Shown one piece after another: positions 16,126 through 24,745 of a DNA stretch of 32,993 nt (position 1 is its first letter; the number at the start of each line of letters is the position of its first letter). The stretch covers positions 1-32,993 of the forward strand of contig CAMKFB010000018.1 of assembly GCA_946411735.1 (NCBI GenBank). Direction: 5' to 3'. The position numbers and the translations under genes are program-made. This stretch comes from an uncultured Selenomonadales bacterium. GTDB lineage: Bacteria > Bacillota > Negativicutes > Selenomonadales > Selenomonadaceae. The notes under the pieces are model-generated. The model searched no databases, was not told the DNA's origin, and saw nothing but the letters and a program-made list of their open reading frames with translations.

Positions 16126-17613
16126 TCATTGACCCTCCTCGGGAGGATCGTTAAGATTAACGTTGTTGAGATCGGTTTGCTCGAGCCTTCCTTGGTTATA
16201 ATAATCCTTCATCGAATCCGACATGCGCGTCTGCGACGACTGCTCATCATCGATAAGATAAGGCGTCACCAAAATTATCAGTTCGCGCTTGTCGCGCCTC
16301 TTTGAGTTATACTTAAAAAACTCGCCGATAATCGGGATATCTCCGAGCAAAGGAATTTTCGAGACGGCTTTGCTCTCGGAAGAATCCATCAGCCCGCCGA
16401 CGATCATCGTCGAGCCGGATTGCAGGTTTATCACCGCATCCGCGCGGCGCGTGGAGATAATCGGCTGACCGTTGACGGCTTGACCCGTCATATTGCTGAC
16501 CTCGGTGTGGACGGTCGAGACGATGCGGTTTTGCCCGTCGACAATCGGCTTGAACTGCAGGATTATGCCGTAGTTCTCGAATTGCACGGTGGTGCCGTTG
16601 ATGTTGGAGATCGAGTAGGGAATCCTGCCGCCGATTTGGATCGTCGCCTGTTCGCCGCTGAGCGTCGTCAAGCTCGGGCGGGACAAAATCCGCGCCTTGC
16701 CGTCGCTGACGAGCGCATGGATCGTCGCGTTGATCGGACCGAAGCGATGTTCCATCCAACGCAACGGGCGCTTTATAAAGTTGGCAACGTCGGAGCCCGT
16801 CTCGAGCGTGTAAGTCGCCCAACGGTTATTTTCATCGTCCCAATAGCGATAAACCTCGGTCTCGACGGTGCGATCGTTGTTTTCGCCGATAGAAAACACA
16901 CCACCTTCGCCGTTCGCGCCGTATTGAATCCCGAGATCCTTGGCTTTATCGGAGTTAATCTCGACCACTTGAGCCTCGAGACGAATTTTTATCGGATTGA
17001 GCATCTGCAGAAGATCAATCACGTTGCCGTCGTCCTCGACCCGATCCATTTGCGTCAGAATCGAAGTCGAGTGATCATCTTCGGAGCTCTGCGTGCTCAA
17101 CGCCGGATTGACATTGCTGCCGAAACTCAAGCTGGTATTGCTGCCGCTGCCCGTGTACAGGCGCGCGATCTGAATCGCGTAATTCCTTTCGTATTGATTT
17201 TTAACCGTGCCCGTCAACAATACTCTTCCGTCGACCTTTTTGACGTGCACGTCCGGCAAGCCGATTGCCGCTTCGATCGCCGCCGCTTGACCGATCTCAT
17301 CCTTCACGACGTTGATCAGATAACCGTGCTTGACGCCGTCGACCGTCCAAACGAATAACGTCGCCGCGCCTTCTTTTTCAAAGCTCGTCACAACAAATTC
17401 GTTCATCGACGGTCCAAGTTGTTTTACTTTCGCGATTTTGGAACTGCTCATGAATACGCGCTCGATCGCGCTGTCCAACTCGAAATACCGCGAGCTGTTA
17501 TACGTCATATCTATTAGTTCCAAGTCTTCATCGATGTCCGCCGCGCGCACCGTCGGCAGCACAGCGAACATAATTGCAATCACCATCAAAAATATTCTCA
17601 AGCGATCCATCAT
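16126..17613 (-). CDS. rcpA: Tad pilus outer-membrane secretin RcpA/CpaC
   Basis: This 495-residue protein has a Sec signal peptide (cleavage expected near VRA/AD, residue 25), the pilus-assembly secretin N-domain (about 28-105), a BON-like domain (about 108-150, VHVKKVDGRVLLTGTV) and a C-terminal secretin domain (about 285-465). The latter includes RPSLTTLSGEQATIQIGGRI and VGGLMDSSESKAVSKIPLLG, ending in LIILVTPYL. It forms the outer-membrane channel for the Flp pilus, direct evidence of a diderm cell. ATG 17613 follows AAGGA by eight bases; neighbouring GTG/ATG codons are alternatives. It sits between cpaB and the ATPases, 38 bp after cpaB. Confidence 0.95.
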   Translation of the reverse strand: MMDRLRIFLMVIAIMFAVLPTVRAADIDEDLELIDMTYNSSRYFELDSAIERVFMSSSKIAKVKQLGPSMNEFVVTSFEKEGAATLFVWTVDGVKHGYLINVVKDEIGQAAAIEAAIGLPDVHVKKVDGRVLLTGTVKNQYERNYAIQIARLYTGSGSNTSLSFGSNVNPALSTQSSEDDHSTSILTQMDRVEDDGNVIDLLQMLNPIKIRLEAQVVEINSDKAKDLGIQYGANGEGGVFSIGENNDRTVETEVYRYWDDENNRWATYTLETGSDVANFIKRPLRWMEHRFGPINATIHALVSDGKARILSRPSLTTLSGEQATIQIGGRIPYSISNINGTTVQFENYGIILQFKPIVDGQNRIVSTVHTEVSNMTGQAVNGQPIISTRRADAVINLQSGSTMIVGGLMDSSESKAVSKIPLLGDIPIIGEFFKYNSKRRDKRELIILVTPYLIDDEQSSQTRMSDSMKDYYNQGRLEQTDLNNVNLNDPPEEGQ

Positions 17614-17651
17614 CACACACGTCCTTCTAAACGTGATGTCGTCGATAATTG

Positions 17652-18653
17652 CTACTCGTCGCCGTATATGATCTCAAATTTCCTCGGTTCGGGCTTGGAC
17701 GCCGGTTTTTGTTCGGTTGCCGGTCGCTCCTTCGGTTCGGTTGTTCGATCGAGCGTCGGAGCGGGTGCCGAGCCGCTTGACGGAGCGGGAGCCGGCGTCG
17801 AAGGTGCCGGCGTCGATGTCGGCGCTTTTTGCTCGGTCGTCTTCGGTTTCGGCGCCTTATAACCGCGGAAGATCACTTCGCCGCTGTCGACGTAGCCATC
17901 AAGCGGCTTGAGCGGTCGCAACATCAGATATATCTCGCCCAGTTTCGACGCCGATATCAACTGCAAAACTTCGTCGGGCTTGAGCGCCAACGTCGCGATC
18001 GACGGATTGCTGATCGCTTGCGTCGAGGGATCGACCGTTTGATCTTCGCTCGGAGCGCCAACACCCATGTCGCCGTTGATGCTCAACAGCAACACGTTCT
18101 GCAACAGTATCGAAGTCGTCGCGAAGTTTTCATCCTTCTCCGAGAGGATTACGTCCACCCGATCGCCCGGCTTGGCGAATCCCGCCACGCCCGTTATGTC
18201 GTTGACCCTCACCGATACCGCTCGACAATCCTTCGGAATCATCCCGATGAATCCGCGCGGCTCCGACTCATCGAAAACCCGTTGCGGCGTCATCACGTCG
18301 CCCGCAAGGATTTCCGTTTTCGCCGGTCGATTGAGGATCGTTTCGACGTCCGTCACCGCGTTCGCCGGCACAAGATTTTCGGGCATCTCCCGCGTCTCGA
18401 ACATTTCCCGTTTGAGGAGAGTTTGCGCGCTTATGTTTGTCTTTGCTACCACCACCGTTTTCATCGATATTTGAGGAGCCGCGTCGGGCATCGCTCGCGT
18501 CGGCTCGATGACTTCTTTTTCGACGCCCATCAGCGCCGCGTACATCAACCCGAACATGCACAGCCCCGATACGCCCGCGATCACCAGCAACTGCCGCGGG
18601 CTCAAATCACCGAGCCGGCTGAGCACATTCCTGACCCATTGCAAAGCCCTCAA
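17652..18653 (-). CDS. cpaB: Flp pilus assembly protein CpaB/RcpC
   Basis: This 333-residue protein has a short cytoplasmic start, one membrane helix (about 22-44), a SAF domain (about 66-130, with VVVAKTNISAQTLLKREMFE and VMTPQRVFDE) and the RcpC domain (about 130-245, GVAGFAKPGDRVDVIL). A Pro/Lys/Thr-rich low-complexity tail (about 262-325) follows. CpaB stabilises the secretin and may contact peptidoglycan via SAF. The start is TTG, eight bases after GAGGTG. It is the first gene of the tad operon, with a near-consensus promoter, and lies just downstream of the diguanylate cyclase. The long Pro-rich tail is the one unusual element. Confidence 0.93.
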   Translation of the reverse strand: MRALQWVRNVLSRLGDLSPRQLLVIAGVSGLCMFGLMYAALMGVEKEVIEPTRAMPDAAPQISMKTVVVAKTNISAQTLLKREMFETREMPENLVPANAVTDVETILNRPAKTEILAGDVMTPQRVFDESEPRGFIGMIPKDCRAVSVRVNDITGVAGFAKPGDRVDVILSEKDENFATTSILLQNVLLLSINGDMGVGAPSEDQTVDPSTQAISNPSIATLALKPDEVLQLISASKLGEIYLMLRPLKPLDGYVDSGEVIFRGYKAPKPKTTEQKAPTSTPAPSTPAPAPSSGSAPAPTLDRTTEPKERPATEQKPASKPEPRKFEIIYGDE

Positions 18654-18694
18654 AACCTTTTCACCTCTGCTAAAGGCGTCTGTTTGTAGGAGAA

Positions 18695-18723
18695 ATTTTA
18701 ACGCCCAAAAAAACTTTTGTCAA
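18695..18723 (-). promoter_or_regulatory. tad operon promoter (upstream of cpaB)
   Basis: A perfect TTGACA (18718-18723) and TAAAAT (18695-18700) are separated by 17 bp, and a T-rich tract occupies the spacer. The gap to the cyclase stop contains no hairpin terminator, so read-through from the cyclase gene is also possible. Confidence 0.85.
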
Positions 18724-18751
18724 TAGGTGCCCTTGACCTTGACGAACGCCC

Positions 18752-20344
18752 TCAACCGATCTGCTCCGCCGAATCGTAATAATATCCGTTGCGACCATGC
18801 GCCTTGACGAAGTACAGCGCCTCGTCGGCGCTCTTAAAGAGCGTGTCGTAATCCGTGCCGTGGCGCGGCGCGATGGCGATGCCGATGCTGGCAGTGACGC
18901 CGGTGTCGATTCCGTCGATGACGATTTTCGACGCCACGTCTTTGATCTGCTTCGCCTTGCGCGTGATGATCTCCATGCCCGGGAGGTTGTCGATGATCAC
19001 GACGAACTCATCCCCGCCGAAACGACCGATACAATCATTCGGTCGAAACTGTTTGCGCAACACCCTCGAGAACTCCAACAAGACTTTGTCGCCGAACTGG
19101 TGACCGTACGTGTCGTTGACCTCCTTGAAATGATCCAGATCGACGATGTAGAGCGCCAACAGCGAATCATTGATCTCCTGCTCGTTGAAATTCTTCAGCT
19201 TGGCGCGACAGGCGCGCTCCATCGTCGTCTTGTTATAGAGCCGCGTTAACTTATCCAGCTCCGACTCGATCTGATAGGCGTCGCGATCCGAGCGGATTTT
19301 GTTGAACGCCTCCGCCATTTGCCCGAGCTCGTCGTCCGAAGTCACTTCGATCCGCTCGAATGTGCCGGTGCCCTTGACGATCTTATCGGCGGCGTCTTTG
19401 ATCTGCACGATCGGGCGCGTCACGCGGATCGAGAGGAAATACGCCATCACGCTCACCAAAATCAGCATCATCAGTCCGATCAGAATCTCGACTGCCACGC
19501 GCGCGTAAACTTGCTCCAAAATGAAGTGATACGGTCGCACCGTTACGATCGTCCAGCCCGTCAGCGAATTTTTCGAATAGCAAACAAGCGCGTCCTCGTC
19601 GTTGATTGGCGCGCGGATCATTCCGAGGCTGCCGATCATACGCGTCGCCAAAAATTTGTACGGTGCCTCGCTCGAGTGATTTTCTATTGCATCCGTGAGC
19701 CCTTCGGAGTAGGCGATCGTTTTTCCTTCGCGGTCGAGGATCATCACGGAAGTCTGCTCGTCGCCCTGAGCCTCGACAAAATACTGCAGTGTCTCGAGAT
19801 TGAGATTGCGCTGAACCATGCCGATCGGGCGTCGGCGCTGATCGCGGACGGGAGTTTCGAGCACGACGATCACTCTGCCCGTCGACATGCTGATCATCGT
19901 GTCGGAGACGAAATCGATCCCGAACATCGCCTCTTTAAAGTGTCGCCGTTGACTGACGTTGACGAGCGTGGAATTATCGGTGCGGATCAACTGTTGCGCG
20001 TCGGAGCCGGTCAGCACCATCAAATTCATGTCGTGAAACACCGCATTGGTGTCGTAAAGGACATGGCGCGCGCCTTCGAGGTTGTGCGGATTGGGGTCGA
20101 CCACGCAATCGATGATAAGCGGATTGCGGGCCATCGCTCGCAACACATAAAAATTTTTGTCTATCAGTTCGCTGACGTGCTCGGAGATGACGGCATTGCG
20201 CAACCTGCCGTCGTCGGCGGCAATCTCCTCGAGCTCGGTCACCATGTTGACGGCGCTCACGATGACGGCAACAATCAGCGGCAACGAGCCGATCACGATC
20301 AGCAGCATGAACATTTTTTGGCGGATGCTCTTGGTAACTCCCAA
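18752..20344 (-). CDS. Membrane diguanylate cyclase (dCache-HAMP-GGDEF)
   Basis: This 530-residue sensor has an N-terminal membrane helix (about 11-33), a periplasmic Cache-type sensing region (about 35-280), a second membrane helix (about 282-305), a HAMP linker (about 305-357) and a GGDEF domain (about 365-525). The active site GGDEF is intact near residue 443, preceded by five residues and an RPND inhibitory I-site, so it should make c-di-GMP and be product-inhibited. No EAL domain is present. The start is TTG, seven bases after AGAGGT, behind a strong promoter. It lies immediately upstream of the tad operon on the same strand. The ligand cannot be read from sequence. Confidence 0.93.
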   Translation of the reverse strand: MGVTKSIRQKMFMLLIVIGSLPLIVAVIVSAVNMVTELEEIAADDGRLRNAVISEHVSELIDKNFYVLRAMARNPLIIDCVVDPNPHNLEGARHVLYDTNAVFHDMNLMVLTGSDAQQLIRTDNSTLVNVSQRRHFKEAMFGIDFVSDTMISMSTGRVIVVLETPVRDQRRRPIGMVQRNLNLETLQYFVEAQGDEQTSVMILDREGKTIAYSEGLTDAIENHSSEAPYKFLATRMIGSLGMIRAPINDEDALVCYSKNSLTGWTIVTVRPYHFILEQVYARVAVEILIGLMMLILVSVMAYFLSIRVTRPIVQIKDAADKIVKGTGTFERIEVTSDDELGQMAEAFNKIRSDRDAYQIESELDKLTRLYNKTTMERACRAKLKNFNEQEINDSLLALYIVDLDHFKEVNDTYGHQFGDKVLLEFSRVLRKQFRPNDCIGRFGGDEFVVIIDNLPGMEIITRKAKQIKDVASKIVIDGIDTGVTASIGIAIAPRHGTDYDTLFKSADEALYFVKAHGRNGYYYDSAEQIG

Positions 20345-20378
20345 CGTGAAAACCTCTAATGCTCAAAATTTCGCTGTG

Positions 20379-20407
20379 ATTATAGCACTTGGCGCATGAA
20401 TTGACAA
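20379..20407 (-). promoter_or_regulatory. Promoter of the diguanylate cyclase gene
   Basis: TTGTCA (20402-20407) and a perfect TATAAT (20379-20384) are separated by 17 bp, about 35 bp before the TTG start. The -35 box begins right after the terminator of the preceding operon. Confidence 0.85.
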
Positions 20408-20408
20408 T

Positions 20409-20430
20409 AAAAAACCGCTCCGCGCGGAGC
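20409..20430 (-). terminator. Terminator of the GT8-to-RTX operon
   Basis: A perfect 14-bp palindrome, GCTCCGCGCGGAGC (20417-20430), is followed on the minus strand by GG and a run of six Ts (20409-20414). An alternative CCGCT/AGCGG pairing can extend to 20441. It lies about 23 bp past the RTX-like gene. Confidence 0.85.
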
Positions 20431-20453
20431 GCTCGAAGCGGCAGTGGAAAAAA

Positions 20454-21980
20454 TTATTTTTTGGATTGATGGCGGGCGAAGGTCGAAGCGGCGTTGAGAT
20501 TTTTGAAGGGCGTCTTGTCGTCGAGCGCGATATCGCCGAGCGCCAATTCCTTCACCGCAATGATCTCGTCAAGCTGAGCGGATTCTCCATCGACGAGCGT
20601 CTGAATTTGCATGTCGCCGACGCTCTTGAATGTGACGGTGCCGCTGCCGATCGCGAATATCACATCCGAGCCCGAGCTGAGACTGTCGCTGATGGCGCCC
20701 TCGACCACCCTGAACGTGTCGTTCGAGCTGTAGCCGTAGATGACATCGTTGCCGTCGCCGGCGGCGTAATCGTAAACATTTTTCGCGCCGTCGCGATTGA
20801 TAATCGTGTCGTCGCCGAGCCCCGCGCGGACGGTTACTTCTTCGCTCGTGTTGAGGATGATCGAGTCGTCGCCCGCGCCGCCGACAATCGTCGTCCAAAA
20901 ACTGTCGTTGTTATAGACCGTATCGTTGCCGTCGCCCGCGCGGATCGTCTCGTAATCGCCCGAGTAATTGTTGAGGAAATCGTCGCCCGCGCCGAGATCG
21001 ATCGTGCCTTCGCGCCCGCCGCTGTTGCGAACGATGTCGTTACCGTCGCCCGCCTCGAGCACCACGCGATGCGCCTCGTAATTGGCAATCGTGTCGGCAT
21101 AATCGGTGCCGGTGAGCGTCCGCGCGCTGCTGTAGTTGACGATGTACTTGCCGGTGTCGGTGTCGACGAGCGCGCCCCGGGCATCGACGACGTTGACGCC
21201 GAGATCGGCGGCGCCCCGCAGATTGATCGTGGCGTTGTCGTCGACCACCACATAAAAGTCGTCGCCGTTGATGATCGAATTCGAGATCGAGCCGTCGGTG
21301 ATGCGGAGCGTGTCGCCCTCGTCGAAATTGTAGACCACATCATAGCCGTCGGCGGCGCCGAAACGAATGACTTCCTCGGAGGCGCCGGCGAAGACGGTAT
21401 CATTGCCCGCGCCGCCCTCGAGCGTGGCGCTCGCGCCGAAGTTGAAAATGTAATCGTCGTCCGTGCCCGCGTTGATGTTCGCGCCCGCACCAAGGTTGAC
21501 AACGGTGTCATTGCCTTCGCCCGTGCCGATTGTGACGTCGGCGCCGGTGTTCGTGATCGAGTCAAGCCCGTCGCCGACAATCGACTTGCGCTTTTTCGTA
21601 TTGTTGACGACGTTGCGCTCGGGATGCAGGACGAGCAGCTCGCCGTCGACCGTCAAAACTTGAATCGGAGCGCCGGCGGCGCCGCTGAGCGTGACCTTCG
21701 TCGAGCCGATTTTAAACGAGATATCGTCGCCGCTTTTGACGGATTTCGACAGCTTGCCCTTTGTGATTTGGAGCGTGTCGCTCGTGTCGAAGCCGTAGAT
21801 GATGTCCTTGCCGTCGCCGTTGCCAACCTGATAGACCTCGGCGCTGAGGGTCGAGCCGACGATGGTGTCCTTGCCCTTGCCGGCGTCAATAGTAACATTC
21901 GAGCCGGTGTTTTCAATCGAATCGGCTTTCGAGGTGCCGCTTATCAGCGTGTTGTCGACGGCGTTATAAATGTTTGCCAT
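20454..21980 (-). CDS. RTX-like calcium-binding repeat protein
   Basis: This 508-residue protein is built from hemolysin-type nonapeptides of the form GGxGxDxxx, for example EGGAGNDTV, LGAGDDFL, GGAGDDSI and AGLGDDTI, expected to form calcium-bound beta rolls. Three longer modules recur near residues 48-105, 208-260 and 415-470, each with a GD/DG...Y-x-F/Y-x-x-x-D-T-(L/F) core followed by a beta-rich stretch. There is no Sec signal peptide, which fits type I secretion, but no exporter genes are in the window. ATG 21980 follows GGAGAG. It is the last gene of a long operon, 20 bp after an anchored protein of unknown function. It could instead be a cell-surface or S-layer-associated protein. Confidence 0.8.
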   Translation of the reverse strand: MANIYNAVDNTLISGTSKADSIENTGSNVTIDAGKGKDTIVGSTLSAEVYQVGNGDGKDIIYGFDTSDTLQITKGKLSKSVKSGDDISFKIGSTKVTLSGAAGAPIQVLTVDGELLVLHPERNVVNNTKKRKSIVGDGLDSITNTGADVTIGTGEGNDTVVNLGAGANINAGTDDDYIFNFGASATLEGGAGNDTVFAGASEEVIRFGAADGYDVVYNFDEGDTLRITDGSISNSIINGDDFYVVVDDNATINLRGAADLGVNVVDARGALVDTDTGKYIVNYSSARTLTGTDYADTIANYEAHRVVLEAGDGNDIVRNSGGREGTIDLGAGDDFLNNYSGDYETIRAGDGNDTVYNNDSFWTTIVGGAGDDSIILNTSEEVTVRAGLGDDTIINRDGAKNVYDYAAGDGNDVIYGYSSNDTFRVVEGAISDSLSSGSDVIFAIGSGTVTFKSVGDMQIQTLVDGESAQLDEIIAVKELALGDIALDDKTPFKNLNAASTFARHQSKK

Positions 21981-22000
21981 GATTTCATCTCTCCAAAAAT

Positions 22001-23095
22001 TTATTGCTCGACGGCGGGCTCGACGGCGGGCTCAACTTCCTCAACGGGAGCAGCGGGCTCGAAAGTTCGGCGCGTCATGCGCGCGATCAGATTTTTCTCT
22101 TCGTCCATCAGAATTTGCGCCTGCTTTTGTTTTTCCTCCGCCGACTTCATTGTCGCGCTCTTGTTATCCTCCAGCCACTTGGCGTAATCGATCGCGCTGC
22201 CGATAGACAGATCGCAAATCCGCATCCGCAAATTTTGAAGCGCCTCGGCGGTGGCGGGCACATCAACGGTGAACAGCTCCTGCTTGCGGACCTCCCAATC
22301 CTTTTTGACGACGTCGGTCAACAGCACCTTGAGATCAAAGCGCGTCTGATCTTGACCGAGATTACCGAGCGAAAGGATCGCGCCATATTTTTGCTCCGCC
22401 TCTCGAATGGTTTGATCGTGACGGAGATTGATCTCAGCGGTCTGTTCGAGATATTTGTCGAGCGCGATGCGACGGATTTTGGCAACGATCTCGGTGAAGT
22501 CTCTGAAGTTGTCGATGCGAACGACGCGCCAGTTGAGATCATCGTTGCGCTCGAGCACAACCTTGAAAACGAAATCCGACTCCGCCTCGGGCTGATAAAA
22601 TCTGATATCGGCGACGGCGCGATCGGGATTGCGCTCGTCTATGGCGATCCCGTCAACCTGTTTGAACTCGAGTTTGCTCAGCCCCGCGCGCACCATGATA
22701 TCGCTCGCCGCCATGAATTTGTTATCGGCGTCGGTTTGCGGTTGCTCGATCGAACCGTTCTCGACGTAAGTTTCGATGGCGGTTTTAAGGCTGTTGATGA
22801 TCGGCTGACGGAGCATCTGAGTGAAATCGGTGATGGCCTCGCGCGCCTCGGGCGACATCGCGCCGTCGGATTCGATCAGCCCGTCGACAAAGCCGTCGTA
22901 GGACGAGTTGAGAACGTTGTCGACATCGACGACGCCGTTGAACGCTCGAGCGTCGTGGGCGTCGATCGACTCGCCGATCATTTTGAGCGCCAGCTCGGGC
23001 GTTCGCACTTTCGAGTGCAGAAAAAAGTAGGCACCTATGATTGCGACCAGCACGACGAGCGCCGCCGCGCACGCGATTTTGTTTCGAGTACTCAT
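22001..23095 (-). CDS. Membrane-anchored protein of unknown function
   Basis: This 364-residue protein has an N-terminal hydrophobic segment (about 6-26, AALVVLVAIIGAYFFL), acting as signal or anchor. An exported domain (about 30-110, ALKMIGESIDAHDARAFNGV and following) loosely resembles DUF2939-type proteins. A mixed alpha/beta region, a Lys/Glu-rich helix (about 310-345) and a Pro/Glu/Val-rich tail follow. I do not recognise a specific function. ATG 23095 is chosen because the hydrophobic segment then starts the protein and GGAG lies upstream; two further in-frame ATGs exist. Its position directly before the RTX-like gene, 20 bp away, suggests a shared role at the envelope. Confidence 0.75.
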   Translation of the reverse strand: MSTRNKIACAAALVVLVAIIGAYFFLHSKVRTPELALKMIGESIDAHDARAFNGVVDVDNVLNSSYDGFVDGLIESDGAMSPEAREAITDFTQMLRQPIINSLKTAIETYVENGSIEQPQTDADNKFMAASDIMVRAGLSKLEFKQVDGIAIDERNPDRAVADIRFYQPEAESDFVFKVVLERNDDLNWRVVRIDNFRDFTEIVAKIRRIALDKYLEQTAEINLRHDQTIREAEQKYGAILSLGNLGQDQTRFDLKVLLTDVVKKDWEVRKQELFTVDVPATAEALQNLRMRICDLSIGSAIDYAKWLEDNKSATMKSAEEKQKQAQILMDEEKNLIARMTRRTFEPAAPVEEVEPAVEPAVEQ

Positions 23096-23133
23096 CTTCT
23101 CATCATCTCCAATCATTTTGACTCCGTTGACGC

Positions 23134-23736
23134 TCAAGCGCTCCGCGCGGAGTCGAGCAGTTTTGCGATCTCGTCCATTATCGACTGCGAAAACGCCTCC
23201 AGCGCCGCTTTATCCTTGGTGCTGCCCTCGAATTTCATCGGGCGACCGTAGACCACCGTCAGGCGCGGAAATAATTTTTCGCTCGAGAACATTTTGTTCG
23301 TGTTGATGATTGCCGCCGGCACTACCGGCGCCTTCGACATCGCCGCGATCAGCGCCACGCCCGCCTCCGCCTTGCCGAGCGCTCCCGTCCGACTCCGCGT
23401 CCCTTCGGGAAATACGCCGAGACATTGTCCTTCCTTTAAAAGCGCCAACGCTCGTTTGATCGCATTGCGATCCGCCGCGCCGCGCTTGACGGGAAATGCT
23501 CCCAAATTCGTGATCGCCGCCGCAAAAATTTTATTCGCGAACAGCTCCTCCTTCGCCATGTAAAACACTCGTCGGTCGAGGAAGGTCGCAAGAAACGGCG
23601 GGTCCCAATTGCTCACGTGATTCGCCGCCAAAATTATTTTGCCCTTGAGCGGCACATTCGAGGCGTCCATAATGCGCGCGCCGAAAAATATTTTGAAGAA
23701 CGCCCGCAAACATATCCTCAGCAATGAATAAAACAT
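23134..23736 (-). CDS. plsC: 1-acyl-sn-glycerol-3-phosphate acyltransferase
   Basis: This 200-residue acyltransferase makes phosphatidic acid from lysophosphatidic acid at the inner membrane. It has an N-terminal hydrophobic helix, the catalytic NHxxxxD motif (H40 and D45 in NHVSNWD), and the FPEGTRSR glycerol-phosphate motif near residue 112. ATG 23736 follows GAGAGG by seven bases. It is 15 bp from the SMR gene; the cmk-plsC association is common in Firmicutes. The last codons contain the TCCGCGCGGA palindrome. Substrate could also be another lysolipid. Confidence 0.92.
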   Translation of the reverse strand: MFYSLLRICLRAFFKIFFGARIMDASNVPLKGKIILAANHVSNWDPPFLATFLDRRVFYMAKEELFANKIFAAAITNLGAFPVKRGAADRNAIKRALALLKEGQCLGVFPEGTRSRTGALGKAEAGVALIAAMSKAPVVPAAIINTNKMFSSEKLFPRLTVVYGRPMKFEGSTKDKAALEAFSQSIMDEIAKLLDSARSA

Positions 23737-23751
23737 ACGGCATCCTCTCAA

Positions 23752-24054
23752 TCAGCGGCGCAGATTCAACAGCACGCAGCCCGCAACGATCATCACAAAT
23801 CCGATAACCATCTGCAAATCGATGTGCTCCTTCCACAGCACGACCGACAGAATTGCCGTCAGCACCAGCCCGAGCCCCGCCCACACCGCATACGCGATCC
23901 CAAGCGGCAACATCGTCAACGTTTTCGAGAACGCATAGAAGCACGCCAACATGCCCACGCCGAACGCTGCCGTCGGCAACAATTTCGTGAAGCCGTCAGA
24001 GAGTTTCATCATCTGCGTCGAGAAAACCTCCAACACTATCGACAATAACAGCAT
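23752..24054 (-). CDS. SMR-family small multidrug/cation transporter
   Basis: This 100-residue protein has four hydrophobic segments and the SMR signature: the membrane Glu at residue 9 (SIVLEVFS, equivalent to E14 of EmrE), a K-L-S-x-G-F-T segment and the AYAVWAGLGLVLTAI helix. Such proteins exchange protons for cationic compounds or guanidinium as antiparallel dimers. ATG 24054 follows GAGAGG by seven bases and gives the usual SMR length; a longer in-frame version overlaps cmk. It stands alone as one SMR gene between cmk and plsC, so a homodimer (EmrE or Gdx type) is likely. Substrate is not predictable from sequence alone. Confidence 0.9.
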   Translation of the reverse strand: MLLLSIVLEVFSTQMMKLSDGFTKLLPTAAFGVGMLACFYAFSKTLTMLPLGIAYAVWAGLGLVLTAILSVVLWKEHIDLQMVIGFVMIVAGCVLLNLRR

Positions 24055-24076
24055 CGCCCAGCCTCTCGACAACAAA

Positions 24077-24745
24077 TCATCTCCCAACGAGTTTGATAAT
24101 CGCGGCGACAACCTCTTCGATCGATTTGTCCGTCGTGTCGATCAAGATCGCATCGTCCGCCTGTTTGAGCGGCGCAATCTCACGCTCGCTGTCGATCTTG
24201 TCGCGCGTCGCTATGTCCTTTTCGATCTCCGACAGATTTACGTCGAAGCCCTTCGCCTTCAGTTCTTCAAAGCGTCGACGAGCGCGCTCCCCGACCGACG
24301 CCGTCAAAAATATTTTTACGTCCGCATTCGGCAAGACCACCGTTCCGATATCGCGCCCGTCCATCAGCACGCCGCCGCGCGTCGCCATCTTTCGCTGCAA
24401 CTCCGTCAAGCGCTCCCGAACGAAGCCGACTTTCGCCACCGGCGACACGATTTTCGAGACCTCCGGCGTTCTGATCTCCGTCGAGACGTCCCGCCCGTCG
24501 AGAAATGTTTTTGTCATTCCTTCTACCGATTGTTGATCGATCTCCACGTCCCGCGCCGCTTCGATGATTGCTTCCTCCGTCAGCGGCGATTTGTTTTCGA
24601 GCACCTTCAACGCTACCGCCCGATACATCGCGCCGGTATCGATGTAAGTATAGCCCAAGCGCGTCGCCACGATTTTTGAAACCGTCGACTTGCCCGCGCC
24701 CGCTGGTCCGTCGATCGCCACAACCTTTTTTCTCTCAATACTCAT
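24077..24745 (-). CDS. cmk: Cytidylate kinase
   Basis: This 222-residue kinase phosphorylates CMP and dCMP. The P-loop GPAGAGKS is at residues 13-20, followed by the YIDTGAMYRAVAL substrate segment and the DGRDIGTVV motif. Length matches the family. ATG 24745 overlaps the aroA stop as ATGA and is preceded by GAGGTG about eight bases upstream, indicating coupling. The aroA-cmk pair is a widespread arrangement. Confidence 0.97.
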   Translation of the reverse strand: MSIERKKVVAIDGPAGAGKSTVSKIVATRLGYTYIDTGAMYRAVALKVLENKSPLTEEAIIEAARDVEIDQQSVEGMTKTFLDGRDVSTEIRTPEVSKIVSPVAKVGFVRERLTELQRKMATRGGVLMDGRDIGTVVLPNADVKIFLTASVGERARRRFEELKAKGFDVNLSEIEKDIATRDKIDSEREIAPLKQADDAILIDTTDKSIEEVVAAIIKLVGR

